Assembly (NCBI GenBank): GCA_900754795.1
Contig: CAAEEA010000056.1
Span: forward strand, 1 to 27,085
From: Clostridia bacterium
Lineage (GTDB): Bacteria > Bacillota > Clostridia > Peptostreptococcales > Anaerovoracaceae
Direction of reading: 5' to 3'
Length of the DNA stretch: 27,085 nucleotides
This document shows positions 7,597-15,935 of the stretch, piece by piece. Position 1 is the stretch's first letter. Every line of letters begins with the position of its first letter. The notes beneath the pieces are model-generated. The model was given only the letters and a program-made list of their open reading frames with translations, did no database searches and had not been told where the DNA came from. The translations under genes and the position numbers were made by a program.

Positions 7597-9012
7597 ATGA
7601 AAAACATATATGAATCGCCTTTTGCTTCAAGATACGCCTCGCGGTACATGCTGGAACTGTTTTCACCGGACAACCGCTACAGGATATGGCGAAAGCTGTG
7701 GGTATCTCTGGCTGAAGCGGAGATGAAGCTGGGACTTCCTGTCACCCCGGAGCAGGTCAGCGAAATGAAAGCTCATACAGAGGATATAGATTATACTTAT
7801 GTAAGCCGCCGTGAAAAAGAAGTCCGTCACGACGTGATGGCTCATGTATATGATTTTGGCCGGGCGGCGCCGTCGGCTGCGGGTATAATTCATCTCGGGG
7901 CGACAAGCTGCTTTGTGACAGACAACGCAGATATGGTTATCTATCGCGACGCCCTAACATATATCCGGACAGAAGCGCTCAAAGTTATCGCTAATCTCGC
8001 GGAATTCGCGGACAGATACAAAGATATGCCGACTCTCGGATACACCCATTACCAGCCTGCTCAGCTTGTTACCGTGGGAAAGAGAGCGACGCTGTGGATA
8101 CAGGATCTTGTCGCCGACACACAGGAGATTGACTTTGTCCTCGATCATCTGTATTTTCTCGGATGCCGGGGCACGACAGGCACCGAGGCCAGCTTTATGG
8201 ACCTGTTCGGGAACGACGGGACAAAGATTGATGAGATGAACGAAATGATAGCGGCTGATTTTGGCTTTGACCGCTGTTTTGACGTATGCGGGCAGACTTA
8301 TCCGCGTAAGACAGACAGCCGCATATTAAACTGCCTTTCCGCCATTGCCCAGAGCTGCAGCCGCATGGCGGGAGACATAAGACTGCTCCAGCACGACCGG
8401 CAGGTGGAAGAACCTTTTGAGGAGGATCAGATCGGGTCATCCGCCATGGCATATAAACGTAATCCTGTGCGAAGCGAGAGGATATGTTCCCTGTCCCGTT
8501 ATCTGATGACCGACGCGCTCAACGCGCCTCTGACAGCTTCCGCCCAGTGGTTTGAACGCACCCTTGACGATTCGGCAAACCGGCGTGTTTCAATGCCCGA
8601 AGGCTTCCTCTGCGCCGACGCCATTCTCAGGCTTGCCCAAAATGTCACCGCCGGGCTTCGTGTGAATGAAAAGATCATCAGCAGAGCTGTAAAAGAATAT
8701 CTGCCGTTTATCGCCACGGAGAATCTTCTTATGGAAGCCGTCAAACGGGGCGGCGACAGGCAGCGGCTTCATGAGACGATACGCCGCTGTTCAATGGAAG
8801 CGTCAGCCGGAATGAAAGAAGGAAAAAGCTGCGATCTGCTCGAGCGCCTCGCGGCTCAGAAAGATTTTGACCTCAGCCGGGCCGATATGGAAAAGATTCT
8901 CGATCCGGCGCTCTATACGGGCCGGTGCTCCGATCAGGTAAGCGCTTATCTTGAAAAGATCAGACCGCTTTTGTCCGGAGTCAGCGCCGGGCCGGCGGAG
9001 ATCAATGTATGA
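7597..9012 (+). CDS. purB: Adenylosuccinate lyase
   Basis: This 471-residue member of the fumarase/aspartase superfamily splits adenylosuccinate to AMP plus fumarate, and SAICAR to AICAR plus fumarate. The superfamily signature is at residues 280–290 (GSSAMAYKRNP), with an alanine where proline is usual. HLGATSCFVTDNAD and YTHYQPAQLVT are further conserved blocks. The overall pattern, including RNPVRSERICSLSRYLM, resembles the longer human-like ADSL subgroup more than the short Bacillus type. ATG 7597 is preceded by AAAGGAG (7583–7589); an upstream in-frame extension overlaps purA and lacks support. pyrG begins 21 bases after its stop, so purA-purB-pyrG probably form one operon. Confidence 0.96.
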   Translation: MKNIYESPFASRYASRYMLELFSPDNRYRIWRKLWVSLAEAEMKLGLPVTPEQVSEMKAHTEDIDYTYVSRREKEVRHDVMAHVYDFGRAAPSAAGIIHLGATSCFVTDNADMVIYRDALTYIRTEALKVIANLAEFADRYKDMPTLGYTHYQPAQLVTVGKRATLWIQDLVADTQEIDFVLDHLYFLGCRGTTGTEASFMDLFGNDGTKIDEMNEMIAADFGFDRCFDVCGQTYPRKTDSRILNCLSAIAQSCSRMAGDIRLLQHDRQVEEPFEEDQIGSSAMAYKRNPVRSERICSLSRYLMTDALNAPLTASAQWFERTLDDSANRRVSMPEGFLCADAILRLAQNVTAGLRVNEKIISRAVKEYLPFIATENLLMEAVKRGGDRQRLHETIRRCSMEASAGMKEGKSCDLLERLAAQKDFDLSRADMEKILDPALYTGRCSDQVSAYLEKIRPLLSGVSAGPAEINV

Positions 9013-9033
9013 CAGAGAACCCGGGAGGATGAG

Positions 9034-10668
9034 ATGAAAAAATATATTTTTGTTACGGGAGGAGTTGTTTCCGGACTGGGAAAAGGCATAACGGCAGCTT
9101 CGCTTGGACGTCTGCTCAAAGCCAGAGGCCTCAAAGTGGCCGCTCAGAAACTCGATCCGTATATCAATGTTGATCCGGGAACCATGAGCCCATATCAGCA
9201 CGGCGAAGTCTTTGTCACAGAGGACGGAGCGGAAACAGACCTTGATCTCGGCCACTATGAAAGATTTATCGATGAAAACCTTAACAAATATTCCAACCTC
9301 ACCACAGGCAAGGTTTACTGGAATGTGCTCAACAAAGAGCGGAGAGGAGAGTATCTGGGATCTACCGTCCAGGTAATCCCTCATATAACCGATGAGATAA
9401 AAGCTTTTGTATATAATGTGGGAAAAAAGACAGAAGCTGATGTGGTCATTACCGAGATCGGCGGAACCATCGGAGATATTGAGTCGCAGCCTTTTATTGA
9501 GGCTATCAGACAGATTTCGCTGGAGGTCGGCCGGGAAAACAGCCTTTTCATCCATGTGACTCTGGTGCCGTTTCTCAAAGGCTCTGAAGAGCACAAGACA
9601 AAACCAACGCAGCACTCGGTCAGGGAACTCAGGGGAATGGGAATTTCACCGGATATTATCGTTTTGCGCTGCGATCTGCCGCCGCATGAGAGTGTTTTCC
9701 GAAAAATTTCCATGTTCTGCAATGTTAAACCCGACTGTGTGATCGAAAACCTTACTCTGCCAAATATCTATGAAGCTCCGCTGATGCTTGAAAAATCAGG
9801 ATTTTCATCTGTTGTATGCCGGGAACTGGGCATAAACGCTCCGCAGCCGGATCTGACAGAGTGGAGACAGATGGCAGAAAAGATACGAACCCGGTCCCGC
9901 GCCGTTGATATAGGACTTGCGGGCAAATATGTTTCTCTGCATGACGCTTACCTTTCGGTGGCGGAAGCTCTGCGCCACGCCGGTTATTTTTATGACGCCC
10001 GTGTCCGTATACGCTGGATCGACACTGAGGAGATAAACCGTGAAAACGCCGCGGAAAAACTTTCAGGACTTGACGGTATCATTGTACCCGGAGGCTTCGG
10101 ATCCCGGGGGATTGAGGGGATGATCGAAGCGGCGCGTTTCGCCAGAGAGAACAGACTGCCTTATCTTGGCATCTGTCTGGGTATGCAGATTGCCGTTATC
10201 GAGTTTGCAAGAAACGTGGCCGGTATCAGAGAAGCCGGCTCCGGTGAATTTGACGCGGACTGTCCCGATAAGGTAATAGATTTTATGCCGGGACAGAGCA
10301 GAGACATTGACATGGGAGGCACATTGCGCCTCGGGGCATATCCGTGCAGGATCGCGGCAGAAACGACAATGAGCCGCTGCTATGAGGACGCTTCCGTTGT
10401 CAGCGAGCGTCACCGCCACCGCTATGAGTTCAACAACGAATACAGACAGCGGCTTGAGACATCCGGTCTGACGGTAAGCGGAACTTCACCGGACGGAAAG
10501 CTGGTGGAAGCGGTGGAACTGTCAGATATGCCGTTTTATGTGGGCGTTCAGTTCCACCCGGAGTTTAAGAGCCGGCCAAATCGCCCGCATCCCCTGTTCA
10601 GAGGATTTATCGAAGCGGCGCTGTCGCGGCAGGAACTGAGCAGGATAAAGACGGAAACTTCCTCCTGA
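9034..10668 (+). CDS. pyrG: CTP synthase
   Basis: This 544-residue enzyme converts UTP to CTP using ATP and glutamine ammonia. The N-terminal synthetase domain begins with VTGGVVSGLGKG and covers about residues 1–265. The C-terminal class I glutamine amidotransferase domain has Cys381 (GICLGMQ) and the His508/Glu510 pair (VQFHPEF). All catalytic residues are present and the length is normal. GGGAGG upstream of ATG 9034 supports the start. The TGA stop is embedded in the left arm of the following terminator, so translation to the end would pass directly through the stem sequence. Confidence 0.98.
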   Translation: MKKYIFVTGGVVSGLGKGITAASLGRLLKARGLKVAAQKLDPYINVDPGTMSPYQHGEVFVTEDGAETDLDLGHYERFIDENLNKYSNLTTGKVYWNVLNKERRGEYLGSTVQVIPHITDEIKAFVYNVGKKTEADVVITEIGGTIGDIESQPFIEAIRQISLEVGRENSLFIHVTLVPFLKGSEEHKTKPTQHSVRELRGMGISPDIIVLRCDLPPHESVFRKISMFCNVKPDCVIENLTLPNIYEAPLMLEKSGFSSVVCRELGINAPQPDLTEWRQMAEKIRTRSRAVDIGLAGKYVSLHDAYLSVAEALRHAGYFYDARVRIRWIDTEEINRENAAEKLSGLDGIIVPGGFGSRGIEGMIEAARFARENRLPYLGICLGMQIAVIEFARNVAGIREAGSGEFDADCPDKVIDFMPGQSRDIDMGGTLRLGAYPCRIAAETTMSRCYEDASVVSERHRHRYEFNNEYRQRLETSGLTVSGTSPDGKLVEAVELSDMPFYVGVQFHPEFKSRPNRPHPLFRGFIEAALSRQELSRIKTETSS

Positions 10669-10695
10669 CACGTGAGGCGCAGGAGGAAGTTTTCC
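10655..10695 (+). terminator. Intrinsic terminator after pyrG
   Basis: A perfect 13-bp inverted repeat, AAACTTCCTCCTG (10655–10667) and CAGGAGGAAGTTT (10680–10692), has a 12-base loop and a short T-run (TTTT, ending at 10693). The left arm overlaps the last codons and stop codon of pyrG. The right arm contains an AGGAGG sequence that is not followed by a start codon. Confidence 0.8.
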
Positions 10696-10755
10696 GGTTA
10701 CCTTAATGATACATAAAATTTTCCTGATCCGCAAACAAAATTTTTACACGGTATA

Positions 10756-10789
10756 TTGACAAAAGGGTCAGGCTGCCGGAAAATATGAT
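10756..10789 (+). promoter_or_regulatory. Candidate promoter for xpt
   Basis: A perfect TTGACA stands at 10756–10761. The best −10 match is TATGAT at 10784–10789, but with a 22-base spacer. GAAAAT at 10779–10784 fits the 17-base spacing. The leader before the xpt start would be short, and no guanine riboswitch fits into it. Confidence 0.4.
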
Positions 10790-10817
10790 AAAAAGAAAAT
10801 GCCGCCCGGAGGGAAAA

Positions 10818-11396
10818 ATGAACTTTTTAGAGGAAAGAATAGTAAAAGACGGAATCGTTAAAGAGGGTAATGTGCTCAAAGTAGACAGTTTTCTCAATCA
10901 TCAGATGGATATCGGGCTGTTCAGGCAGATAGGAGAGGAGTTTTACCGTCTGTTCGCGCACAAGGACATAAACAAGATACTTACCATTGAAGCTTCAGGC
11001 ATCGGGATCGCATGCATAACGGCAGAATATTTCGACGTGCCCGTAGTGTTCGCGAAAAAATCCGCCAGCATCAATCTTGACGGCAGTATGTATACGGCCG
11101 AAGTGGAATCTTTTACTCATAAGACCGTAAATAAGGTTATCGTGTCCGGGAAGTTTCTCGGGCCACGAGACAGAGTATTGATAATAGACGATTTTCTGGC
11201 CAACGGATGCGCTCTGAGAGGGCTCATCAGGATAACGGAGGAGGCCGGAGCAAAAGTCGAAGGAATCGGAATCGTGATAGAAAAAGGCTTTCAGTCCGGC
11301 GGCAGCGATATAAGAAAGATGGGATATGATCTCAGATCGTTGGCTGTGATCGAGAGCATGGACGCCCGAAGCGGAGAAATAATCTTCAGAAAATGA
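10818..11396 (+). CDS. xpt: Xanthine phosphoribosyltransferase
   Basis: This 192-residue enzyme salvages xanthine (and in some species guanine) to the nucleotide using PRPP. The PRPP-binding motif VLIIDDFLANGCALRGL occupies residues 120–136. The N-terminal part (NFLEERIVKDGIVKEGNVLKVD, shown here as one recognisable block split at Gly13) and the EASGIGIA segment are characteristic of Xpt. ATG 10818 follows GGAGGG (10808–10813); an open frame 33 bases longer has no ribosome-binding site. The gene has its own promoter region after the pyrG terminator and completes a nucleotide-metabolism block. In many Bacillota xpt is under a purine riboswitch; none is visible here. Confidence 0.93.
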   Translation: MNFLEERIVKDGIVKEGNVLKVDSFLNHQMDIGLFRQIGEEFYRLFAHKDINKILTIEASGIGIACITAEYFDVPVVFAKKSASINLDGSMYTAEVESFTHKTVNKVIVSGKFLGPRDRVLIIDDFLANGCALRGLIRITEEAGAKVEGIGIVIEKGFQSGGSDIRKMGYDLRSLAVIESMDARSGEIIFRK

Positions 11397-11399
11397 CAG

Positions 11400-13268
11400 C
11401 TATTCTCCGGATTCGGCCTTTGCAACCACGATCACGTTTATACCGGCGCCCTTGATTACAGAACTTACGTGGAGAGTTTCCGCCGTTACGGTCTCAATGC
11501 TCACCTGAGACTGAGGAGCGTTATTGAGCATTCTCGCGTAGGAATCGGCAAGAGGAAAGCGGGACGGAAATCCCAGATCTGCCATGTTGGAAAAAACAGA
11601 ATTGTCGGCTGTAACAGCGTATTTTGCCACCACATACTGGCCCGGTTTGGCGGGCATGGAAAAATCCACACTCAGCTCATCCTTAAAAGAGGCGATCACG
11701 TCGCAGGTCTCATGCGCTCCCGCCTCACGGGAGCAGAGACGGAGAATATCTTCATTATAATTCATAACTACGAGAGTATAAGAACCGGCCCCTGGAGGGT
11801 CGTTTTTTATTACATAATAATATTTGCCGTTTCCCACAAGACTGCCGCTTATATTTTTGAGCAGCTTCCATGTGTAAAAAGAAGGTTTGGGAACGAGGCA
11901 GGACGTCATCAGAGCCCCTTCGCCTTTGAGCATTACGGCAGAGTCGTCCTGATCCCGCAGAAACATGCGTATGTTTTCGCCCGCGGGAGCAAAGCATGAG
12001 GCGACAAGCCGCAGAGCCGCCGAAATGGAATCGAAACCTGAGGAGGTTACAAATCCCATGCCGCGGTCACGGATCAGAAGAGTCTCATACCCGGCAAAAC
12101 TCAGCCGGTTGGTTATCAGGCCGACAGCCGCCTCGTCATCGCCGGGTCGGCAAAGAATATTGACTTTGGAAGTTCCGAGTTCATACAGAAGAGCAAACAG
12201 ACGGTCTCCCAGCATGTTGTAGTCTGCGGTTGTTATGACCGTTTCGAAATGACGGCGGATCTGCATGAGCGGAGGATCATTATCACTTATGCCCACGGTC
12301 AGATGAAGGTTGTTAATAACGGATGAACTGTTTTCCTGATCGCAGGCAGCCGAAATACACCGTCTTATTATGCTGACGGCGCGGTTTTCGGAAAGCAGCC
12401 TGATCATGGCGGGCTTAGAGGCGTCAAGAATAGATGAAGTATACATCTGCCTGTGCTCAAGGGGCGTATGTCCGAACCACTTGCTGAAAAACCTGTCGTA
12501 ATAAGAAGTAGTCGAAAAGCCCACGTCCCTTGCTATGGCGCTTATCTTGCGGTCCGTTTCAAGAAGAGGAATCTCTGACATCTCTACCCTTGCAAAGTGA
12601 AGAAACTCCTGAAAGCTTATGCCCATGTGATCGCTGATAAGATGCGAGAGATAATAGGGGCTGAGATGCTCTCTTTCGGCCAGATCTTCCAGAGTGATCT
12701 TGCCCGCGTGATTGTCGTAGACATAGTTTATTATCCGGCTTATCCTTTCGATGACGACAGGATTATCGTTGTTAAAATTAGTAATGAGCTGATTTTCAAA
12801 GGCGAACAGATTAAAATTACTGTTCAGATATTTTATGACCTCTATCATCTGTTCGGTGCATGTGTTTTTGTAATCAAAGCTTCTCCTCGAATAGTCCAGA
12901 AGTATATTCAGGAGCATCTTGCGCAGAGCGTCCAGCTTCAGATACTTGTCCTTAAACGCGTAAGACATGTAGCACGCCTTTGCCAGATCCGGAAAATACC
13001 GCGTAAAATAGCGGTTGCTTATCTGGATGATGGCAACGGCGTTTTCTTTGTCCGTAGATTTCATTCCGTGTACTTCATGACCGTTGATAGTGAAGACATC
13101 GCCTTCTTTCAGCAGATAATGTGAGGACACGTCTTTAAGATACACTTCCCCTTTGAGTACATAGACAAATTCCACATCCTGATGATAGTGGAAAGGGTAT
13201 TCGGTTATTTCCGCCACCCTTATATTGATCGGAAAATCGTCGAGATATGTTGTTTTCTCAAATAACAT
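11400..13268 (-). CDS. AraC-family regulator with cupin sensor and shortened GH39-like domain
   Basis: This 622-residue protein starts with a cupin sensor (about residues 5–70, with FHYHQDVEFVYVLKGE). A helical linker follows, then an AraC-type double helix-turn-helix at about 175–277 (ITLEDLAEREHLSPYYLSHL and ISAIARDVGFSTTSYYDRFF). The remaining ~340 residues resemble the distal part of GH39 xylosidase domains, for example VPKPSFYTWKLLKNISGSL near residue 460. Full cupin-HTH-GH39 proteins, as I recall them, are about 780 residues, so roughly 150 residues of the barrel appear to be missing and I see no catalytic acid pair. It may bind a ligand rather than act as an enzyme. It is divergent from the glycyl radical operon and is its likely regulator. 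AGGAGG precedes the start. Confidence 0.88.
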   Translation of the reverse strand: MLFEKTTYLDDFPINIRVAEITEYPFHYHQDVEFVYVLKGEVYLKDVSSHYLLKEGDVFTINGHEVHGMKSTDKENAVAIIQISNRYFTRYFPDLAKACYMSYAFKDKYLKLDALRKMLLNILLDYSRRSFDYKNTCTEQMIEVIKYLNSNFNLFAFENQLITNFNNDNPVVIERISRIINYVYDNHAGKITLEDLAEREHLSPYYLSHLISDHMGISFQEFLHFARVEMSEIPLLETDRKISAIARDVGFSTTSYYDRFFSKWFGHTPLEHRQMYTSSILDASKPAMIRLLSENRAVSIIRRCISAACDQENSSSVINNLHLTVGISDNDPPLMQIRRHFETVITTADYNMLGDRLFALLYELGTSKVNILCRPGDDEAAVGLITNRLSFAGYETLLIRDRGMGFVTSSGFDSISAALRLVASCFAPAGENIRMFLRDQDDSAVMLKGEGALMTSCLVPKPSFYTWKLLKNISGSLVGNGKYYYVIKNDPPGAGSYTLVVMNYNEDILRLCSREAGAHETCDVIASFKDELSVDFSMPAKPGQYVVAKYAVTADNSVFSNMADLGFPSRFPLADSYARMLNNAPQSQVSIETVTAETLHVSSVIKGAGINVIVVAKAESGE

Positions 13269-13288
13269 TCTGAATTCCTCCTGAAAAC

Positions 13289-13294
13289 ATTATA
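13289..13294 (-). promoter_or_regulatory. Candidate −10 box for the AraC-type regulator gene
   Basis: A perfect TATAAT reads on the minus strand from 13294 to 13289. It is about 20 bases upstream of the start codon and just ahead of the AGGAGG ribosome-binding site. No good −35 box is found at the proper distance, which would suit activator control or weak expression. Confidence 0.35.
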
Positions 13295-13328
13295 TAACAG
13301 ATCAAAAGCCTTAACGGAGTTTTTAAAA

Positions 13329-13363
13329 AAGTTTTTCCGCAACAAATTCAAGTTTTTCAGCAA
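13329..13363. promoter_or_regulatory. Direct repeat with 21-bp period, candidate AraC-type operator
   Basis: AAGTTTTTCCGCAA (13329–13342) and AAGTTTTTCAGCAA (13350–13363) differ at one base and start exactly 21 bases apart. AraC-family dimers bind direct half-sites with about this centre spacing. The repeat lies between the regulator gene and the glycyl radical operon. A related AGTTTTT at 13319–13325 may be a third partial copy. Confidence 0.55.
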
Positions 13364-13498
13364 ACTTCTGAAGCCAAGAGAGTAAAGGTTCTGTTAATCC
13401 GGCAATGAATTAAAAAAAGAACGCAAGCCATTTCTCGATTTCAGCACGGACGGGGAATAACATAATAGACATAAGGTTAACAATAGGAGGCGCAAAAA

Positions 13499-15880
13499 AT
13501 GTTAACACCGAGAGTCCGCAAGATAAAACAGAAGTATTTTGACACTATACCGCAGATCACAGCGGAAAGGCTTGTCCTTCAGACAGAAGCCTACAAAAAA
13601 TTCGCGGGAGACGCTGTTCCTCTCTTCAGAGCGAAAGTCGTCAATCACATAATGGAGAATATGACGACGCTGATAATGGAAGACGAACTGATAGTGGGAA
13701 CATCGACAAACGCTTACAGGGGAGCGAATCTCCACCCTGAATTTCAGTCAAGCTCGTGGTACATAAGCGATATTGATGACTTTTCCACAAGGAGCAAAGA
13801 CCCATATTATATCTCGGAAGAAGACAAGGCCACAATCCTTGAAACACTCAAATACTGGGAAGGCAAGTCCATGGAAGACATAGCGGCTGAGGCCATGCCT
13901 TCAAAGATAAAAGAACTGGAAAAAGACGACATTATATGCGTGGGACTCGAAAACGGAGTATCAGGCGAGACCACATGCGACCACGACAAGATCCTTGCCG
14001 TGGGGCTCAGAGGATACATTGAAGAATGTCAGAGGAATATTGACGCCATAGTCCCTCAGACTATGGAGGAACAGGCAAAGGTTGATTTCTGGAACGCCTG
14101 CATAATCCAGTGCCGAGGGCTCATAACTTACGCCCGCAGGATGGCTGAAGAGGCCGAAAGGCAGGCCTCCCTCTGCAAAGATGAGAAGCGCAGAAAAGAA
14201 CTGCTGACGATTGCCGAAAACTGCCGTGTGGTTCCCGAAAATCCTCCGCGCACTTTCTGGCAGGCAGTGCAGATGATCTGGTTTATCCACGTTTACTTTT
14301 ACATAGAAGTATGCACTACGGCCGGAGGCTTCGGACGTTTCGACCAGTACATGTGGCCATGGTACAAAAAAGATGTTATTGACGAGAAAAACATAACGAG
14401 AGAGCAGGCTCTCGAACTCATTGAATGTCTCTATCTGAAGACCAACGAAGTGTATGAGGTCAGAGACAACTGGTACGCGACAGCTTTTGCCGGATATCCT
14501 ATGTGGCAGACGCTGATGGTGGGAGGGCAGACGCCGGACGGCCGGGACGCCACCAACGACCTCTCATATCTGTGTCTGGAAGCGGCGGATGAGCTCCAGG
14601 TAAAACAGCCGGTCATGGCCCTCAGAGTATGGGAAGGCACTCCGGAAAAACTGTTCCGCTTCGGGTGCAAGATGGTACAGGAAGGACAGGCTAATCCGGG
14701 ATTTTTCAGCGATGACGCCGCCATAAAAATATGCCTTGAAAAAGGACGGGGGAGCACCATAGAAGAAGCCAGAGACTGGAACATAGTCGGATGCACTCAG
14801 CCGGCTCCGGGCGGCGGCGGAGCGGACGGTTCTCCGGACGCCGGTTATGTGAATATGGGTAAGATGGTAGAGTTTGTCCTCCACAACGGAGTGGATCCCG
14901 CGACAGGTAAACTGATGGGACTTCAGACAGGCGATCCGAGAGAATTTAAAAACATCGAAGAGTTTAAAGACGCGCTCAAAAAGCAGATCATACACCACTA
15001 CGACATGATAAGAGTCGGATATAACCTGATGCAGAGTATTCATATGAACAGGTACCCCGTGATATTTGCCTCGATGGTGACAAAAGGCTGTGTCGAAAGC
15101 GGCAAGTCCGTACAGCACGGCGGGGCGAAATATTCCACAGACGGGCTCTATGTTACGGGCGCGGCCAATCTTGCCGACTGCATAGTGGCAGTTGAAAAAT
15201 GTGTCTTTGAGGACAAAGACGTTACCATGGATGAGCTGATAAAAGCGTGCGACTGTAACTTTGAAGGTTATGAGAGACTTCGTCAGCTTCTGCTAAATAA
15301 ACCGGAGAAATACGGAAACGACATGCCTCATGTAGACGCGGTCTATAAGGAAATGATGGACCATATCGCCAACACCGTGCAGAAGTGGCCTGACGCGAGG
15401 GGAGGATATTACGCTTTCGGCATTGATTCTCAGACCATGAACATCCCTCACGGACTGGTGACAGGCGCTCTGCCTGACGGCAGACTTGCCGGGGAACCTT
15501 TCTGCGACGCTTCATCACCGATGATGGGAAGAGACCTGAACGGTCCGACTTCTACGGTAAAATCCGTCGCAAGCATGGTAGACGAAGCTCTCCATGAAGG
15601 CGCTCTGTATAACCTGAGATTCGATCCCCACGGAGTTCAGGGTGAAGACGGTATAGATGTGATCGAGGGAGTGATCAAGACTTACTTTGCCGACGGCGGT
15701 CAGCATATTCAGATAAATGTAGTTGATAATGAGACCCTAAAAAAAGCTCAGAAAAAACCTGAAGATTACAAGGGGCTCATGGTACGGGTGGCAGGCTACA
15801 TGGCCTACTTCACCGAGCTTGACAAGAGCGCTCAGGATACGATCATCTACAGGACCGCTCATCTGAGAGATCATCAATAA
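13499..15880 (+). CDS. Glycyl radical enzyme of unknown substrate (PFL-like family)
   Basis: This 793-residue protein has the length of glycyl radical eliminases and decarboxylases. The glycyl radical motif is RVAGYMAYFTELDKSAQDTI with the radical site at Gly766, followed by YRTAH. The thiyl-radical cysteine is Cys432 in VGCTQPAPGGGG. Known dehydratases and C–N, C–S and aryl decarboxylase members (choline lyase, glycerol and propanediol dehydratases, isethionate lyase) carry Cys-x-Glu at this place; this one has Cys-Thr-Gln, and pyruvate formate-lyase has Cys-Cys. It is therefore unlikely to be any of these. AGGAGG (13485–13490) supports the start. No activating radical SAM gene lies nearby. 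It heads a probable operon with an NhaC-type carrier and an M20 amidohydrolase. Confidence 0.93.
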   Translation: MLTPRVRKIKQKYFDTIPQITAERLVLQTEAYKKFAGDAVPLFRAKVVNHIMENMTTLIMEDELIVGTSTNAYRGANLHPEFQSSSWYISDIDDFSTRSKDPYYISEEDKATILETLKYWEGKSMEDIAAEAMPSKIKELEKDDIICVGLENGVSGETTCDHDKILAVGLRGYIEECQRNIDAIVPQTMEEQAKVDFWNACIIQCRGLITYARRMAEEAERQASLCKDEKRRKELLTIAENCRVVPENPPRTFWQAVQMIWFIHVYFYIEVCTTAGGFGRFDQYMWPWYKKDVIDEKNITREQALELIECLYLKTNEVYEVRDNWYATAFAGYPMWQTLMVGGQTPDGRDATNDLSYLCLEAADELQVKQPVMALRVWEGTPEKLFRFGCKMVQEGQANPGFFSDDAAIKICLEKGRGSTIEEARDWNIVGCTQPAPGGGGADGSPDAGYVNMGKMVEFVLHNGVDPATGKLMGLQTGDPREFKNIEEFKDALKKQIIHHYDMIRVGYNLMQSIHMNRYPVIFASMVTKGCVESGKSVQHGGAKYSTDGLYVTGAANLADCIVAVEKCVFEDKDVTMDELIKACDCNFEGYERLRQLLLNKPEKYGNDMPHVDAVYKEMMDHIANTVQKWPDARGGYYAFGIDSQTMNIPHGLVTGALPDGRLAGEPFCDASSPMMGRDLNGPTSTVKSVASMVDEALHEGALYNLRFDPHGVQGEDGIDVIEGVIKTYFADGGQHIQINVVDNETLKKAQKKPEDYKGLMVRVAGYMAYFTELDKSAQDTIIYRTAHLRDHQ

Positions 15881-15935
15881 CGGGGATTTTGGATATATGG
15901 GGTCATACAATCTACAGTAAAGAAAGGAAAACACT

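Noticed and set aside
10695..10817. Possible purine riboswitch ahead of xpt
   Set aside because: The space between the candidate promoter and the start codon is too short, and the conserved aptamer loops are absent.
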